11,501 nt of DNA. It comes from Candidatus Altarchaeales archaeon (lineage in GTDB: Archaea; Altiarchaeota; Altiarchaeia; IMC4; QMZM01). The DNA is taken from contig QMZG01000024.1 of the NCBI GenBank assembly GCA_003663045.1, positions 1 to 11,501 on the forward strand. The letters are read 5' to 3'. The position numbers and the translations under genes are program-made. Numbering within the stretch: position 1 is the first letter of the stretch; every line of letters starts with the position of its first letter. Under the pieces are notes generated by a model. The model had not been told where the DNA came from and did not search any database. It saw nothing but the letters and a program-made list of their open reading frames with translations. Below are positions 1 through 6,578 of the stretch, piece by piece.

Positions 1-86
1 TTTTGTAGCCCCTCTAACCTTCTCAGATACTCCTTAAACCAATCCGGTCTGGGATAACTTCCGATAGTTGTCGGAATGATCTCCAT
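1..86 (-). CDS. metE: MetE-like cobalamin-independent methionine synthase, N-terminal fragment
   Basis: Only the first 28 codons lie in the window; the gene runs off the left edge. The protein begins MEIIPTTIGSYPRPDWFKEY. The pattern 'hydrophobic-PTT-(V)IGS(Y/F)PRP' is the characteristic opening of the catalytic domain of MetE-type methionine synthases, which transfer a methyl group to homocysteine at a zinc site in a TIM barrel. Archaeal versions often consist of this domain alone and may use a corrinoid protein or a pterin as methyl donor, which cannot be decided here. The ATG at 86 is the only start that keeps the motif at the N-terminus. No strong Shine-Dalgarno precedes it, and a T-rich stretch about 10-15 bases upstream may belong to its promoter. 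Family membership rests on one motif. Confidence 0.72.
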   Translation of the reverse strand, partial: MEIIPTTIGSYPRPDWFKEYLRRLEGLQ

Positions 87-147
87 TCTCTAGATTAAAA
101 AATTCGTTCTTCTCCAATTTAGGATAAATTAGGGGATAAAACTTTAG

Positions 148-393
148 CGAAGCATATTATTTTGTGATGAAAAAATATCTCGTCTAAGGCTATCCACGAT
201 ATTTGGGAAATTATTTGATTTCAGAGGCTATAAATTATGTGATGTAGTAGAAGATATGCATAGCATAACTCTGTTAGAACACACCAAAACTAGAAAGATT
301 ACTAAAGCATTGTTGAGACGCAAATTAGACACGTATCAACTCAAAAGAGATATGCTATGGCATTGCATATGTGACAAGGTTAGCACTACATGA
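148..393 (+). pseudogene. ISL3-like transposase remnant
   Basis: A frame without a good start stays open from 148 to a TGA at 391. It reads through FGKLFDFRGYKLCDVVED and then HSITLLEHTK before becoming unrecognisable, and ends in CDKVSTT. From memory this resembles the N-terminal part of archaeal ISL3-family transposases (a 'GYK..DV.E..HSI.L..EHT..TGKCP' region ahead of the zinc-binding cysteines). Here the cysteine cluster is missing, so the copy is internally deleted and decayed. A second frame, 329-460, continues with YVTRLALHESQEI and could be a frameshifted continuation. No terminal inverted repeats are visible. The assignment is from recollected family pattern, so confidence is limited. 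Confidence 0.4.
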
Positions 394-404
394 ATCCCAA
401 GAAA

Positions 405-718
405 TTACAAATATTTTGACTGATTTAACCCATCTATATCGCTCATTCCCAGACATTTGAGTATTCTTTTCTGGGCATCGTCACGCTCTATAACTCTCCT
501 AACCAGTATTTGGTTTACCATCCAGTTTTTCCCATTTCGTCACTTTATCGTCCCCGATCCAGTAGTCGAAATCGGAGACGGGTGGGGGGAATCTTCCAGT
601 CAAAATACTTATCCAGGTTCTTTTTTGTAAGGTTCTTCACAATTCGTTTAAGCACCTCGTCATGATCTTTAATCTCCCTACCTTGATCGTCTTTCTTACC
701 TTCTCCATCCCTCCATCT
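405..718 (-). pseudogene. Frameshifted gene remnant of unknown family behind mevalonate kinase
   Basis: Three consecutive minus-strand frames read as one protein broken by frameshifts. The first (718 to 545) is in the mevalonate kinase frame directly after its TGA and contains the charged segment HDEVLKRIVKNLTKKNLDKY followed by FDWKIPP. At a C-rich run near 583-592 the sense passes to a second frame reading SDFDYWIGDDKVTKWEKLDG. It then passes to a third frame (521 to 405) reading VRRVIERDDAQKRILKCLG before a TAA. The mix of charged and aromatic residues looks coding, but I do not recognise the family. Its far end abuts the ISL3-like remnant on the other strand, so insertion and decay are a reasonable explanation. 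It could also be a genuine short gene if the frameshifts were sequencing errors. Confidence 0.4.
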
Positions 719-1669
719 TCATTTTTCTAATCTGACCCCCTCATCACAAATCTTGGTTTTGATTACCTTTCCACCCGCTTTCTCTATCTCCGTACTAACG
801 TCCCCCAATGCTATCATTACCCCCCCTCTTCCCGCTCCGCAGAGTTTTGCTCCAGGAGACTTCCTTCTTGCAGCCCAGACCAATTGATCCAGCTTAGGGG
901 AGGAAACCCCTATGGCAGATAGAAGGCCGTGGTTTATGTTCATTATCTCGCCAAACCCCTCCATATTTCCATGCTCTAAAAATTCTTGTCCATAATTTAC
1001 AATATCAATCATCAACTTCAGATAGCTATCAAAAAACCTTGGAAAATTCTCCTTCAATTTCATAACATCCCCAACAATTTCTCCTGTATCGGAGATTACT
1101 CCGGTATTTCCAATAGTGATCTCGGGATACTCTTTCACACTTACCTTTTCAAATTCCCCTCTTTGATATCTGATCACCCCACCAAAGGTAACAGAGAATG
1201 GGTCTACCCCTGAAGATTTTTTATGGACAATATTCTCAATATCCCAAGAAATCTTTGCTATCCTCCTCTTCTCCAGTTCCAGATCAAATTCCCTTGAAAT
1301 TGCAAGGACTAATGCCGAGGCGGCAGATGCTGAGCTTCCCAACCCAGAAGAAACTGGGGCCTGAGATTTTATTTCTATATCAAGACCAATTTTCTCATCT
1401 ATATCTAAAGAAGAATAGATCCTCTCAATTGCCTCTGCAGTGAGAACAGTACCCCATTTCTTCTTCAACCACGGAATTTCCGCAAATGTGAATTTTAAAT
1501 CCTTAACTTTTGTACTTTCATTACTGAGTGAAAATTTCTCATCCCCACTCTTTTTAACAGCAACATAGGTTCTGAGATCTACGGTTGCCACCAAGACGGG
1601 ATTTCCATAGACCGCTGCATGTTCCCCCAACAAGATAATCTTTGCCGGTGCCGATGCTTTTGTTGGCAT
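719..1669 (-). CDS. mvk: Mevalonate kinase
   Basis: This enzyme phosphorylates mevalonate with ATP to 5-phosphomevalonate in the cytoplasm, a step in making the isoprenoid side chains of archaeal lipids. The 316-residue length is normal for archaeal members of the GHMP kinase family. Visible motifs are the N-terminal KIILLGEHAAVYGNP segment (10-24), the glycine/serine-rich ATP loop PVSSGLGSSASA (105-116), a catalytic-type aspartate in SSGVDPF (Asp156) with Glu145 upstream, and the C-terminal CGAGRGG loop (277-283). The first ATG places the GEHAAVYG motif at the usual distance from the N-terminus. A TATA-like element sits about 25 bases upstream with no Shine-Dalgarno, suggesting a leaderless message. 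No other mevalonate-pathway gene lies in the window, and a broken reading frame follows immediately. Confidence 0.95.
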   Translation of the reverse strand: MPTKASAPAKIILLGEHAAVYGNPVLVATVDLRTYVAVKKSGDEKFSLSNESTKVKDLKFTFAEIPWLKKKWGTVLTAEAIERIYSSLDIDEKIGLDIEIKSQAPVSSGLGSSASAASALVLAISREFDLELEKRRIAKISWDIENIVHKKSSGVDPFSVTFGGVIRYQRGEFEKVSVKEYPEITIGNTGVISDTGEIVGDVMKLKENFPRFFDSYLKLMIDIVNYGQEFLEHGNMEGFGEIMNINHGLLSAIGVSSPKLDQLVWAARRKSPGAKLCGAGRGGVMIALGDVSTEIEKAGGKVIKTKICDEGVRLEK

Positions 1670-1830
1670 TTTATCATATATGCAGAAACATTAATACCCA
1701 ACTCGCCAGTTTCTGCCTAACGATAGGGAGATAATGGGTTTTTATTCACATTATTTCTATGAAAAATACAAGTATATTATTGGGCGGTATAGTATTAGTC
1801 GAGAAAGTAGAAAAACCTTTCAGTTTTTCG
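1670..1830. other. Intergenic flank with a 33-codon open frame of doubtful status
   Basis: Between the mevalonate kinase promoter and the left inverted repeat of the insertion element I see no convincing gene. A plus-strand ATG at 1759 opens a 33-codon frame (MKNTSILLGGIVLVEKVEK...) that runs through the inverted repeat, gaining SGFGT from it, and stops at 1860. It has no clear ribosome binding site and no recognised domain. It may be the stub of something cut by the element, or chance. Confidence 0.3.
1690..1697 (-). promoter_or_regulatory. Candidate TATA element for mevalonate kinase
   Basis: On the minus strand this reads GTATTAAT, centred about 25 bases before the mevalonate kinase ATG. 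Together with the lack of a ribosome binding site, this fits a leaderless archaeal transcript. The call rests on position and composition only. Confidence 0.4.
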
Positions 1831-1841
1831 GGCTTTGGGAC
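1831..1841 (+). repeat. Left terminal inverted repeat of the insertion remnant
   Basis: The 11 bases GGCTTTGGGAC match the reverse complement of 2591-2601 without mismatch. The position just outside the transposase remnant supports its being the element's left end. Confidence 0.65.
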
Positions 1842-1907
1842 AAAAATAGTTAATCTCTGAGTATCGAGATAAACTAGCTTCAATACCCCTTTGGACAATC
1901 TACCAAG

Positions 1908-2560
1908 GAAATCGACTGGAGCAAATACGATAAGCCCAGATAAACGAGATCAACGACATACTGTTGATGATCAAAGAAGTAGTAGATACTGCTTACCAGC
2001 GGTTGGATATAGAAGCAAGAATAGAGATGGCAAGGGCTCTGGAAGGACGCCAAATCGTCCTGATGATCTTGCCAAAACAGTGTTAATGCAATAGTATTTT
2101 GGAGTATCGACCGGGTAACTGAGGGTCTAGTGCTGTTGTTCAAGGAGAAGTTGGGGCTTAAAGATACCTTCTCCTACAAAACCATTGAAAAGGCATATGA
2201 AATCCTCTGGTAACGCTAATACTGATGGAGATCTTTCGGATGAGTCAAGAACCAATAAAGGACAAAGAGTACATCTTCAGTCCAGATGGAACTGGCCTCC
2301 CCACATCGATGAAACAAACTGGGAAACTGACGGAAAATCCTCATGACAATGAGAGTCTATATGTGTCAGCTGATGCTGCTTACCTCTCAGGGACAATTGC
2401 AATCTAGTTGTTGAAGCGGGAGCTGTTCCAAGGATATATCCAAGGCAAGGTGTTACTCTGAAGATGAGGAGAAGCAGTACCTGGACAGATATGCTCCTAA
2501 GTTTTTATCCATGATCCGTAGGGTGGCTCAAAGAACATACAAACAAGATGAGGGTATATT
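1908..2560 (+). pseudogene. Decayed DDE transposase (IS4/IS5-like superfamily)
   Basis: Pieces of one transposase appear in order but in shifting frames. EIDWSKYDK (from 1908) is N-terminal. A helical part, IKEVVDTAYQRLDIEAR, follows from about 1967 in another frame, then FKEKLGLKDTFSYKTIEKAY (2139-2198). Next is KEYIFSPDGTGLPTSMKQ (about 2261-2314), which carries a DDE-type first aspartate, then SADAAYLS (about 2366-2389), which carries the second. The last part, NLVVEAGAVPRIYPRQG then MLLSF and WLKEH, is in a third frame and contains an internal stop. At least four frame changes are needed. The stretch between the two aspartate motifs is far too short, so a central deletion is likely. The C-terminal glutamate region (usually near YH.RS..E) is absent. 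No functional protein can be made. Confidence 0.75.
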
Positions 2561-2586
2561 GGCTGTGGATGTGTTGGATACATGAA

Positions 2587-2676
2587 TTATGTCCCAAAGC
2601 CGTTCCTTCGGGGTTTAAATACCGCGTTTACTATCCTATCAGCTTCCTCTTCATTCTTCAACTTACCATCTGTCAT
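2587..2676 (-). pseudogene. Truncated reading frame overlapping the end of the phosphohexomutase gene
   Basis: An ATG at 2676 lies 14 bases inside the 3' end of the phosphohexomutase gene and opens a 29-codon frame, MTDGKLKNEEEADRIVNAVF and so on, ending at a TAA inside the insertion element. Its last residues (GFGT) are encoded by the element's inverted repeat, so the original frame is replaced from there on. Overlapping starts of this type are common in operons and suggest a second, translationally coupled gene whose 3' part was lost when the element inserted. Too little remains to name a family, and chance openness over 29 codons is possible. Confidence 0.35.
2591..2601 (-). repeat. Right terminal inverted repeat of the insertion remnant
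   Basis: GTCCCAAAGCC is the exact reverse complement of 1831-1841 and lies just beyond the last recognisable transposase sequence, marking the element's right end. Confidence 0.65.
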
Positions 2677-3979
2677 TACCTTTCAAGGAATTCATCGCCT
2701 CTTTAATCCATTTTCTACCATTTTCTACCAGTTCATTTAGTAAATCTTCATCCCCTGCCTCTGCAGTTATCCTCACATAAGGCTCAGTCCCCGATGGTCT
2801 AATCAGAATCCAGCCCTTTTCTGTTGTTAATCGAATCCCATCAACATAGCTAACATTTCCTTTAATCATTCCTTTCAACCTGCTCATGATCAACGGCTTC
2901 AATTCTTCCCTGCACGGGATCTTCACCCTTTCCATGGGATAATCCCTTATTTTTCCCAGTATTTTATAGAATCTATCTTCTGAGATTAGCTTAACTATTT
3001 TAGCTGCAGTTAGAGGACCATCTGGGAACAGATGCACTTCCTGGAATATAAAGGAGCCGGACGGCTCACCGCCAAATTCTGCACCCTCTCTCAGTATGGC
3101 GTTTGCTACTGCAACATCCCCAACTGGAACTCTGATAACCTTCTTACAAACATCCTCAATCCTCATAGATGCGTCCACTGTTGTAACTACCTTTTCTTTA
3201 CCATAAGCAAGTACCGAGAGAAGGGAATCCCAGTCAATGAGTTTTCCGTCTCTTCCGATAGCCGCTGATCTGTCTGCATCCCCGTCGTGAGCAATCCCTA
3301 TGTCAACATTATTCTCATCAACCAGCTTACAGGTTTCCCTCAAATTCTCTGCGGTTGGTTCAAGACCGTGGGGAAAATTTCCATCCAATTCTGTATTTAT
3401 GGCAATGACTTCACAACCCATCCTCTCCAAAAGCTGTGGTGTAAGAACAGAACCAGAGCCATTGGCACAGTCCACCAAAACCTTTACGGGTTTTTTGACC
3501 TTTCCCACATCTTTTAAAATCTTTTCTATGTGTTTTTCCACATAATTACCCCTATATGTCTTTCCAGATTCACCTACCTCAAACCTGTTGGAATAGAAGA
3601 TTTCCTCCACATCCCTTTCCTGTTCTGGTTTATAGGCTCCATCCCTGCTCCAGAATTTAAAGCCATTCCATTCTGGAGGGTTATGTGATGCGGTGACCAT
3701 TACCCCAGTTCCATAGTCTAAGGCTGCCATTCCCAATGTGGGGGTTGGAACAACCCCAAGCTGGACAACATCATGTCCGGTAGCCAGCAGGGCGGAAGTG
3801 AACCATGATTCCAGTTCTGGAGATGAGGCTCTGGTATCTCTCCCAATGGCAATACTTTTATCTTTAGAATAAGTACCAAGAGAATATCCCAGTTTAGTTA
3901 CAAACTCTTCGGTCAATTCCTCATTTTTTCTTCTTATCCCCGAGGTGCCGAATAGCCTTTTATTTTTTAGATTTGTCAT
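2663..3979 (-). CDS. glmM: Phosphohexomutase (phosphoglucosamine / phosphomannomutase family)
   Basis: An alpha-D-phosphohexomutase of normal archaeal length (438 residues). It moves a phosphate between C1 and C6 of a sugar, feeding activated sugars into cell-surface glycans and glycolipids. All four domain signatures are present. These are the phosphoserine loop TASHNPP (Ser98 is the phosphorylated residue), the magnesium loop DGDADR (232-237), the sugar-binding GEPSG loop (304-308), and the phosphate-binding RPSGTEPYVRI (394-404). The N-terminal LFGTSGIR (9-16) is also typical. Sequence alone does not decide between glucosamine-, mannose- and glucose-phosphate as substrate; archaeal relatives are usually named GlmM. 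Transcription is probably leaderless from a strong TATA-like element 25 bases upstream. A truncated frame and an insertion remnant follow. Confidence 0.93.
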   Translation of the reverse strand: MTNLKNKRLFGTSGIRRKNEELTEEFVTKLGYSLGTYSKDKSIAIGRDTRASSPELESWFTSALLATGHDVVQLGVVPTPTLGMAALDYGTGVMVTASHNPPEWNGFKFWSRDGAYKPEQERDVEEIFYSNRFEVGESGKTYRGNYVEKHIEKILKDVGKVKKPVKVLVDCANGSGSVLTPQLLERMGCEVIAINTELDGNFPHGLEPTAENLRETCKLVDENNVDIGIAHDGDADRSAAIGRDGKLIDWDSLLSVLAYGKEKVVTTVDASMRIEDVCKKVIRVPVGDVAVANAILREGAEFGGEPSGSFIFQEVHLFPDGPLTAAKIVKLISEDRFYKILGKIRDYPMERVKIPCREELKPLIMSRLKGMIKGNVSYVDGIRLTTEKGWILIRPSGTEPYVRITAEAGDEDLLNELVENGRKWIKEAMNSLKGNDRW

Positions 3980-4000
3980 TGTGAATAGGATTCTCGCAGT

Positions 4001-4009
4001 ATAAAAAGA
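4001..4009 (-). promoter_or_regulatory. TATA element for the phosphohexomutase gene
   Basis: The minus strand reads TCTTTTTAT followed by ACTG, centred about 25 bases before the ATG at 3979. The start lacks a Shine-Dalgarno, so transcription is predicted to begin at or within a few bases of the start codon. Confidence 0.5.
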
Positions 4010-4040
4010 TATGAACTGGTTGTATAATAATGGCCGTGTA

Positions 4041-4057
4041 GAAAAAGTAAAGAAAAG
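4041..4057 (-). terminator. Candidate T-rich archaeal terminator after the membrane protein gene
   Basis: About 15-30 bases beyond the stop at 4071, the minus strand carries a pyrimidine tract TCTTTTCTTTACTTTTTC with no stem-loop. Archaeal RNA polymerase commonly terminates at such oligo-T tracts. It lies between the end of the salvage operon and the promoter of the next gene. Confidence 0.35.
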
Positions 4058-4070
4058 ATACTTACGGTAA

Positions 4071-4532
4071 TCATCTCTCTACTACATTCAAGAATACCTC
4101 ATCTTCTATCGTTTCCCTTTTATGAGAAACCAGGATCTTTATCCCATATTTGCCGCTATCGGGCGCATCCACATTAACCTTGAAATCAAGTTTCCTGCTC
4201 TCCCTGGGACCCAGTATTCTACTCTCATTTATCCCCTGATTTCCGGTTTCTTCAAAGATTAAATTCTTATCATATGTTCTCAAATTCACATCTACTTCCA
4301 CGTTTTCGTCCCCCGTGTTTCTGATCTCAATCCACACCGTGCTTTTTCCTTTCAGATCAACTTTACTTGGCTCTACCCAGGACTTGATTTGAACATCTCC
4401 ACTGCCTTTATATCTGGGAGCAAAGAGTGTGGGGAATGCCCATAAAATAAGCAGGATTAGAACTACAACTGAAATTAATCCAAAGACCGATTTCCACTTT
4501 ATTCTGGAGATAATATTTTTAAAGGCCTTCAT
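4071..4532 (-). CDS. Membrane-anchored protein with an extracytoplasmic beta-sandwich domain
   Basis: A 153-residue protein of unknown function. A basic N-terminus (KAFKNIISRIKWK) is followed by one hydrophobic segment (about 16-38), then a soluble domain from about 45 to the end. By the positive-inside pattern the domain lies outside the membrane. It is built like a CARDB/Ig-like fold: SWVEPSKVDLKGKSTVWIEI, then RNTGDENVEVDV, and a final strand pair with GKYGIKILVSH. The 'NTGDENVEV' turn is typical of such domains. No catalytic motif, cysteine pair or lipobox is visible. It follows mtaD by 70 bp that include A/T-rich tandem repeats and TATA-like sequence, so it may have its own promoter. Nothing ties it functionally to nucleoside salvage. 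Confidence 0.8.
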   Translation of the reverse strand: MKAFKNIISRIKWKSVFGLISVVVLILLILWAFPTLFAPRYKGSGDVQIKSWVEPSKVDLKGKSTVWIEIRNTGDENVEVDVNLRTYDKNLIFEETGNQGINESRILGPRESRKLDFKVNVDAPDSGKYGIKILVSHKRETIEDEVFLNVVER

Positions 4533-4566
4533 TGTTTCATTAGGAGTTTCATTAGATTATTATTGA

Positions 4567-4606
4567 GATAAATATAAGATAAATATAAATACTTATAAAT
4601 ACTTAT
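4567..4606. repeat. Two adjacent perfect tandem duplications (11 bp and 10 bp units)
   Basis: GATAAATATAA occurs twice in tandem (4567-4577, 4578-4588), followed by AAATACTTAT twice in tandem (4587-4596, 4597-4606). The second duplication includes the stop codon of mtaD. The block is A/T-rich and, on the minus strand, gives several TATA-like elements (TATTTATATTTAT) 40-60 bases upstream of the membrane protein gene, so it may also serve as that gene's promoter. Confidence 0.7.
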
Positions 4607-5853
4607 CTGCTGACCAGATCCGAGGCTACTTCCCACACTTTTTTTAGAATCTCCCCCTCTCCATCGACCTTTCTGTTCTGCATCAATATCCTGCCATCGC
4701 AGATAACGGTGTCTACACAGGAGCCATTTGCGGAATAAACCAGGTTGGAGATTAGATTATGATTTGGGGCTAATTCCGGTCTTTTCAAATCTATTAGGAC
4801 TATGTCCGCCAGTTTTTCTTCTTCGATTATCCCAGAATTTATCTGCAGTGATTTGGCACCATTCAAGGTAGCCAATTGAAAGGCTTCTTCAGCGGGCATA
4901 ACAGTGGGCTCATTCCTATGAATCTTCTGCAACAAGGCTGCGAATTTCATTGATTCAAACATATCCAGGTTGTTGTTAGAGGCGCAACCATCGGTACCCA
5001 GGGAGATTACTAAGCCAGAATTTCTCATTTTGGTATAAGGTAAAAAACCCGAGGAGAGTTTCATATTGGAAACGGGATTATGAGAGATTTTAACATTAAA
5101 TTTTGACAATATCTCAATATCCTTCCTATCCAGCCAGTTGCAATGTGCCGCCACTAAATTCTCCCCTAAGAAATTGATCTCCTCCAGAAATGGAACTGGT
5201 TTTTTTCCATACCTCTCAACACATTCTTTATTCTCCCTCTCAGTCTCTGCTAAATGAAAATGAATCAACAAATTCTCTTTGTCAGAATATTCCCTAATCC
5301 ATTGTAAATTTTCTCGAGAAACGGTATAGAGGGCATGGGGACCCAGAGCGGGAATTATCCTCTCATTTTTTAAAGCCTTAATTTCTTTTATAAATCTCTT
5401 AGTGTTTTTTACCTCTTTTTTTCCTATTTCTCCATCAAATAGATCAATAAATACCCCACTCAATACAGCACGAATTCCCATTTCATCAACCGCTTTAACT
5501 GCCCCATTCATGCGCCAGTACATATCATTAAAACAGGTAGTTCCAGTTTTGATCATCTCCAAGCAAGCCAATTTGGTACCCCAATAGACATCCTCCTCTG
5601 TCAGCTTGGCTTCCAGTGGCCAGATCTTCTTCTGAAGCCATTCATGAAGTTTCATGTCATCCGCATAGCTTCTAAAAAGGGTCATTGCAGCATGAGTATG
5701 TGTGTTGATCAGACCGGGGATTGCAGCTTTGTTTTTTCCGTCTATTATGTGGTCTGCTTCCGTATTTGCCCCAATTTCTGTGATCAGGTTTTCTTCTATG
5801 TAGATGCTGGTTTCTTTTCCATTCAACATAATGTTTTTAATTAGGATGCTCAT
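4603..5853 (-). CDS. mtaD: 5'-methylthioadenosine / S-adenosylhomocysteine / 5'-deoxyadenosine deaminase
   Basis: A 416-residue amidohydrolase-superfamily enzyme that removes the 6-amino group of adenosine derivatives, giving the inosine analogue and ammonia. Metal and catalytic residues are visible: HTH (His52, His54), HFHLAE (His200 with Glu203 as likely proton shuttle), HCNW (His237), SHNPVSNMKLSSG (258-269) and the metal-binding aspartate in LGTDGCASNNNLDM (Asp288). The SNMKLSSG and ASNNNLDMF stretches are typical of the MtaD/DadD group rather than guanine or cytosine deaminases. Its ATG overlaps the phosphorylase stop as ATGA, with GAGG eight bases upstream, so translation is probably coupled. 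Methanocaldococcus DadD shows broad activity on methylthioadenosine, S-adenosylhomocysteine and 5'-deoxyadenosine. Which one dominates here is inference. Confidence 0.92.
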   Translation of the reverse strand: MSILIKNIMLNGKETSIYIEENLITEIGANTEADHIIDGKNKAAIPGLINTHTHAAMTLFRSYADDMKLHEWLQKKIWPLEAKLTEEDVYWGTKLACLEMIKTGTTCFNDMYWRMNGAVKAVDEMGIRAVLSGVFIDLFDGEIGKKEVKNTKRFIKEIKALKNERIIPALGPHALYTVSRENLQWIREYSDKENLLIHFHLAETERENKECVERYGKKPVPFLEEINFLGENLVAAHCNWLDRKDIEILSKFNVKISHNPVSNMKLSSGFLPYTKMRNSGLVISLGTDGCASNNNLDMFESMKFAALLQKIHRNEPTVMPAEEAFQLATLNGAKSLQINSGIIEEEKLADIVLIDLKRPELAPNHNLISNLVYSANGSCVDTVICDGRILMQNRKVDGEGEILKKVWEVASDLVSR

Positions 5854-6545
5854 TTCAGTTCCTCAATTAACCCTTTCAGTAATCTTTCCAGATCTCCCAT
5901 TTCCTTCGATGCCTTCTCCACAACTTTCTTAAAATCAAGTTCCTCCTCTACTACCCCATGAGCATAATTATCCACCGAACTGATATTTGCATATCCAATC
6001 CCTTTTTCCTTAGCCAGTGTAGCCTCAGATGCCATGTTCATCCCCACTATGTCGGCATAATTTTTTAGAAGAGAAACCTCAGCCTTGGTCTCCAATCTTG
6101 GCCCAGAGGTCTGAACATAGATTCCTTTTTCAATTACATCTATCTTCAATCTTTTTGCAATAGAAATAATCTTCTTTCTCAAATTCTTATCCAGACATGG
6201 AGTGATATGTACGATCTTAGAATCAAAGAAGGTGGGGATATTCCAGAGATTTATATAGTCATCTGGAACTACTAAGGACCTGGGTGGGATCTCCTTCTTT
6301 AAACTACCCACAGAGGTAACGCCTATTATCACCTCAATATCATGTTCCTTCAAAGCCGTAATATTGGCCCTGTGATTAATTCTGTGCGGTGGTATATCCC
6401 TGTTCTTCCCGTGTCTGGGAATAAACAAAAATTTCTCTCCCACTAAAGCATAGACGATTCCATACTCTGTCTCGATCTCTTTCTCCTTTGTCTTTCCAGG
6501 GAATTCTATCTCGTAGAGATTGGTTCCACCTATGATCCCAATCAT
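5850..6545 (-). CDS. mtnP: 5'-methylthioinosine-type purine nucleoside phosphorylase (MTAP/PNP family)
   Basis: A 231-residue member of the trimeric nucleoside phosphorylase family, a little shorter than the usual 250-270. It splits a purine nucleoside with phosphate into the free base and a pentose 1-phosphate. Motifs are the phosphate loop IGIIGGT (2-8), RHG (44-46), PPHRINHRANI (52-62), SVGSL (78-82), GPRLET (148-153) and VGMNMASEA (167-175). At the base-recognition site it has DNYAHG with Asn193. 6-oxopurine enzymes carry Asn here, while methylthioadenosine phosphorylases carry Asp, so methylthioinosine or another inosine analogue is the likely substrate. That agrees with the coupled deaminase downstream. 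The first ATG gives the phosphate loop at the very N-terminus. Substrate choice is inferred, not shown. Confidence 0.88.
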   Translation of the reverse strand: MIGIIGGTNLYEIEFPGKTKEKEIETEYGIVYALVGEKFLFIPRHGKNRDIPPHRINHRANITALKEHDIEVIIGVTSVGSLKKEIPPRSLVVPDDYINLWNIPTFFDSKIVHITPCLDKNLRKKIISIAKRLKIDVIEKGIYVQTSGPRLETKAEVSLLKNYADIVGMNMASEATLAKEKGIGYANISSVDNYAHGVVEEELDFKKVVEKASKEMGDLERLLKGLIEELK

Positions 6546-6578
6546 GATGTTATTTTATTTGAAAGACAAAATTAAATA
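6546..6578. promoter_or_regulatory. Compact divergent promoter region between phosphorylase and phosphoribosyltransferase
   Basis: Only 33 bases separate the two start codons. Each strand has a TATA-like element about 25-30 bases from its own start: TTATTTTAT at 6550-6558 for the plus-strand gene and TATTTAATTTT (minus strand, about 6568-6578) for the phosphorylase. The elements lie close to the opposite gene's predicted transcription start, so the two promoters would compete or be controlled together. Both messages would be leaderless. Confidence 0.45.

Larger units (their letters stand above)
1831..2601. mobile_element. Decayed insertion sequence bounded by an 11-bp inverted repeat
   Basis: GGCTTTGGGAC at 1831-1841 is exactly matched by its reverse complement GTCCCAAAGCC at 2591-2601, and the bases just inside are also A/T-rich on both sides. 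Between them lies the decayed DDE transposase described separately. The 771-bp span is shorter than I would expect for an intact element of this kind, consistent with the internal deletion seen in the transposase. I could not see a clean target-site duplication. The element sits downstream of the phosphohexomutase gene and probably cut a small downstream reading frame. Confidence 0.65.

Noticed and set aside
87..718. Possible tRNA or small RNA gene in the large gap.
   Set aside because: I found no cloverleaf arms, TTCGANNC-type loop or CRISPR-like repeat. The sequence is better explained by decayed coding fragments.
545..721. In-frame continuation of mevalonate kinase through its TGA, suggesting stop-codon recoding.
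   Set aside because: The kinase is complete at 316 residues with all motifs, and the extension breaks after 57 codons into other frames. No selenocysteine-type stem-loop is apparent. A remnant of a neighbouring gene is simpler.
1880..2143. An 87-codon minus-strand frame in the degraded zone.
   Set aside because: It lies opposite recognisable transposase fragments on the plus strand and has no identifiable motif.
2700..2730. A short tandem repeat (ATTTTCTACC twice) near 2709-2728.
   Set aside because: It lies inside the phosphohexomutase coding sequence, encodes VENGRKW without breaking the frame, and is only two units long.
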